From: JAQBDA01 sp964525785
Lineage (GTDB): Bacteria > Chloroflexota > Anaerolineae > Anaerolineales > UBA4823
DNA: 7,455 nt
Reading direction: 5' to 3'
Assembly (NCBI GenBank): GCA_964525785.1
Contig: CAZGIX010000218.1
Span: forward strand, 1-7,455
This document shows, in pieces, positions 5,016 to 7,455 of the stretch; positions within the stretch are counted from its first letter, which is position 1; each line of letters opens with the position of its first letter. The position numbers and the translations under genes were made by a program. The notes under the pieces were generated by a model that ran no database searches, had not been told where the DNA came from, and saw only the letters and a program-made list of their open reading frames with translations.

Positions 5016-7455
5016 TTATTTCCGCCGCTGCCGGATCCATTTGAACAACTCGACAGCAAAAAAGACGATGACGCTGAAACCGAGACTGATCAGCAGATCT
5101 CGCAGGCTGAGCGGGGTAGTGGAAAAGGCTCGATTGAGGAAGGGCACGTATATCACTGCCAATTGCAAGACAAACGTCAACAGCACGGAACCCACCATAG
5201 CCTTGTTTGAGAACAAACCGATTTGAAACAGGGTATCCCGATCGGAGCGGGTTGCTAGAGCATTCCCCATCTGGGCCAGCGTGAGCGTAGTGAAGGTGAC
5301 CGTCTGCCACACCGCCGGAGAGGCGGATGGACTCATCCGATAATACATAAAGCCAACGCCCAGCGAGACCAACCCCATCAACAGGCCGATCCACAGGATG
5401 TCGCGCCCCATCCCACGCCCAAATATGTTTTCGCGGGGTGGGTAGGGCGGGCGCTGCATGACCGATCGCTCGGCAGGCTCGATGGCCAATGCCAGTCCGG
5501 GCAGGCCATCCGTTACCAGGTTTACCCACAGGATTTGCAGTGAAGTAAGCGGCAGCGGCATGCCGATGAACGGTGCAAGCAGCATCACCCAAATCTCCCC
5601 TGCGTTGGAGGTCATGGTGTACTTGATAAATTTGCGGATATTGTCGTAGATCCTCCGGCCTTCTTTCACAGAAGCGATGATGGTAGCAAAATTATCGTCT
5701 AACAGAATCATGTCGGAGGCTTCTTTGGAAACATCGGTGCCGGTGATCCCCATGGCCACGCCGATTTCCGCCTTCTTGAGTGCAGGCGCGTCGTTGACGC
5801 CATCGCCTGTCATCGCGACAATATGCCCGCGGTGTTGCAGCGCCTGGACCAGCTTCAGCTTGTGCTCAGGAGAGACGCGGGCGTAAACCGGCACGTCTTC
5901 AACCACATCTTCCAGTTGTTCAATGGTCATCGCATCCAGGTCACGTCCGGTGAGAGTCTTCCTGTTCTGGGCGATGCCTAATTCCTCGGCGATGTAAGCG
6001 GCGGTCAGCGGGTGATCTCCCGTGATCATCACCGGGCGGATGCCCGCCGCTTTCGCTTCCTGCACAGCGTTCTTAACTTCAGGCCGAGCCGGATCGATCA
6101 TGCCCACGAGTCCAATAAAGATCAGATTACTTTCAACCGGGTCAGCCGTATCGCTCTGGCAATAGGCAAGACCCAGAACGCGCATCCCTTTCTCAGCCAG
6201 ATCATTGTTGGCCTTGAGGATGCGCCCGCGCCAGTCTTCATCCAGCGGTTCTGTCTGTCCGCCCGACCAAACACGGTTCGAAACCTCCAGCAGGCTGTCA
6301 ACGGCGCCCTTGGTAATCACCAGGAAATGGCCCGGCTCAAAAAAATCTGGGCGTTCATCCTGATAAGGGTTGAGCAGGTCGGGCACAAGGTCCGGATTTG
6401 GGCGGTGAACGGTCGTCATCCGCTTGCGGTCCGAATCGAACGGCAGTTCGGCCACCCGCGGAAACGCCTGTTCTAATTCGGTTTTCCACAACCCCGCACG
6501 TGCACTGGCAATCACCAGCGCACCTTCGGTTGGGTCCCCGACGCTGGAAAACGTCCCCGGTTCGCTCTGTATCGCCTCGAGCACGGCATCGTTGCACAAG
6601 GCGCCCGCCGCGAGTGTAAGAATGATAGCTGGGCTTTCCCGAAGCAGCGGTTCAACCGGGTCCTCTTGTCTAACGGTTGGGCTAAAACTGCGTAAACGCT
6701 CTTGCATGTTGAGCGAATGTTCTGCTACATCCACCACGGTTACCGTCATACGGTTCTGGGTGAGCGTGCCGGTCTTATCGGAGCAGATGACTGTGACCGA
6801 ACCGAGTGTTTCTACGGCGGGCAGCTTACGGATCAGCGCGTTGCGTTTAAGCATACGTTGGGCGCCGAGCGCCAGCGCGATCGTGACCACGGCAGGCAGC
6901 CCCTCCGGAACAGCCGCCACTGCCATAGCAACAGACACGCGAAACATATCAATCCAATTCTCACCACGGAGCAAGCCCAGGACAAAGACGATCGCGACCA
7001 GCACCAGAGCGGCCAACGCCAGTCCGCGAGCAAGCTGTTCGAGCCGGCGCTGGAGAGGTGTTTTTTCAATGCCTACCGACTGGAGCATGTTGGCGATCTT
7101 TCCCAATTGGGTCCCCATCCCTGTATCGGTCACCAGGGCTACGCCGCGGCCATACGTGACGATCGTCCCCATATAAATGGAGTTGATCCGGTCACCTAAC
7201 GGAGGGTTTTCCTCGGCCAGCGGGGCGGGATCCTTCTCAACCGCCTCCGATTCTCCGGTCAGCACCGCTTCCTGAACTCGCAAATTAGCCGTTTCCAACA
7301 GTCGGGCGTCGGCCGGGACGGTATTCCCCGTCTCGAGTTGGATAATATCGCCTGGGACCAGCTCACGCGCGGTAACTTCCTGCAAATGTCCGTCGCGCCG
7401 GACACGTACGTGCGGAACGGCCATACGCTTGAGGGCTGCCATCGCCTGCTCGGCC
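5016..7455 (-). CDS. P2A-type (SERCA-like) calcium-transporting ATPase, 5' end missing
   Basis: This P-type ATPase probably exports Ca2+ from the cytoplasm. Its reading frame runs off the right edge: codons above the ATG at 7442 are open and read Ala-Glu-Gln-Ala, so that ATG is internal. Numbering from it (808 residues), the actuator domain carries TGES at 62-65. M3 and M4 (about 141-193) hold PEGLP with Glu180. Phosphorylated Asp222 lies in DKTGTLTQ. The nucleotide domain has Lys378 (KGA) and GDPTEGAL (302-309). MITGD (472-476) and TGDGVNDAP (545-553) form the hinge. M5 has Asn613/Glu616, M6 has Asn641/Thr644/Asp645, and M7-M10 follow to about 800. These match SERCA calcium ligands E309, N768, E771, N796, T799 and D800. 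The M8 position of SERCA E908 appears to be Gln724. The C-terminus ends in a basic cluster. M1, M2 and the start of the actuator domain (perhaps 80-100 residues) are outside the window. A calcium pump is most likely; Mn2+ or a broader range is possible. Confidence 0.93.
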   Translation of the reverse strand, partial: AEQAMAALKRMAVPHVRVRRDGHLQEVTARELVPGDIIQLETGNTVPADARLLETANLRVQEAVLTGESEAVEKDPAPLAEENPPLGDRINSIYMGTIVTYGRGVALVTDTGMGTQLGKIANMLQSVGIEKTPLQRRLEQLARGLALAALVLVAIVFVLGLLRGENWIDMFRVSVAMAVAAVPEGLPAVVTIALALGAQRMLKRNALIRKLPAVETLGSVTVICSDKTGTLTQNRMTVTVVDVAEHSLNMQERLRSFSPTVRQEDPVEPLLRESPAIILTLAAGALCNDAVLEAIQSEPGTFSSVGDPTEGALVIASARAGLWKTELEQAFPRVAELPFDSDRKRMTTVHRPNPDLVPDLLNPYQDERPDFFEPGHFLVITKGAVDSLLEVSNRVWSGGQTEPLDEDWRGRILKANNDLAEKGMRVLGLAYCQSDTADPVESNLIFIGLVGMIDPARPEVKNAVQEAKAAGIRPVMITGDHPLTAAYIAEELGIAQNRKTLTGRDLDAMTIEQLEDVVEDVPVYARVSPEHKLKLVQALQHRGHIVAMTGDGVNDAPALKKAEIGVAMGITGTDVSKEASDMILLDDNFATIIASVKEGRRIYDNIRKFIKYTMTSNAGEIWVMLLAPFIGMPLPLTSLQILWVNLVTDGLPGLALAIEPAERSVMQRPPYPPRENIFGRGMGRDILWIGLLMGLVSLGVGFMYYRMSPSASPAVWQTVTFTTLTLAQMGNALATRSDRDTLFQIGLFSNKAMVGSVLLTFVLQLAVIYVPFLNRAFSTTPLSLRDLLISLGFSVIVFFAVELFKWIRQRRK

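Noticed and set aside
5008..5592. Minus-strand open frame (194 codons) overlapping the end of the ATPase in another frame
   Set aside because: The ATPase frame carries M5-M10 with conserved ion ligands throughout this region. The alternative frame has no motif and a skewed His/Arg/Ala content.
6424..7176. Long plus-strand open frame (250 codons) opposite the ATPase
   Set aside because: Its Ser/Thr/Arg-rich composition is typical of the antisense of a hydrophobic gene, and the opposite strand encodes the conserved ATPase core.
7440..7442. ATG at 7442 considered as the true start of the ATPase
   Set aside because: The frame continues open to the window edge with family-like residues, and M1, M2 and the first part of the actuator domain would be missing. 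The gene is cut by the window.

Overview
The window holds four protein genes, all on the minus strand. It looks like chromosomal DNA of a Chloroflexota (Anaerolineae-like) bacterium. This placement is inferred from protein style: a lipoprotein tether rich in Pro/Thr/Ala/Ser just after the lipobox, and a large HAMP-GAF-HisKA_3 sensor kinase paired with a NarL-type regulator. No rRNA, tRNA or other phylogenetic marker is present to confirm it. I see no insertion sequence, phage gene, CRISPR array or RNA gene.

In transcription order (right to left), the first gene is the 3' part of a P2A-type (SERCA-like) calcium-transporting ATPase (5016-7455). Its N-terminus lies outside the window. A 444-base non-coding stretch follows (4572-5015). 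It carries several small inverted repeats, a plausible sigma-70-like promoter and the leader of the next gene. Next come a membrane sensor histidine kinase (2328-4571) and its NarL/FixJ-type response regulator (1679-2323), separated by only 4 bases, so they form a clear two-component pair. After an 83-base gap comes a lipid-anchored metal-dependent amidohydrolase of the prolidase/imidazolonepropionase-like group (123-1595). A strong intrinsic terminator (1-39) closes the unit.

The simplest reading is a three-gene operon (kinase, regulator, amidohydrolase) running from the promoter near 4663-4691 to the terminator at 1-39. The ATPase belongs to a separate upstream unit. The kinase would sense an unknown extracytoplasmic signal through a Cache-like domain and phosphorylate the regulator. 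The amidohydrolase would act at the outer face of the membrane, perhaps on a peptide or amide related to the signal, but that link is inferred only from gene order. Most of the window is ordinary chromosomal content. The most interesting parts are the inverted-repeat cluster upstream of the kinase and the grouping of a surface amidohydrolase with the two-component pair.
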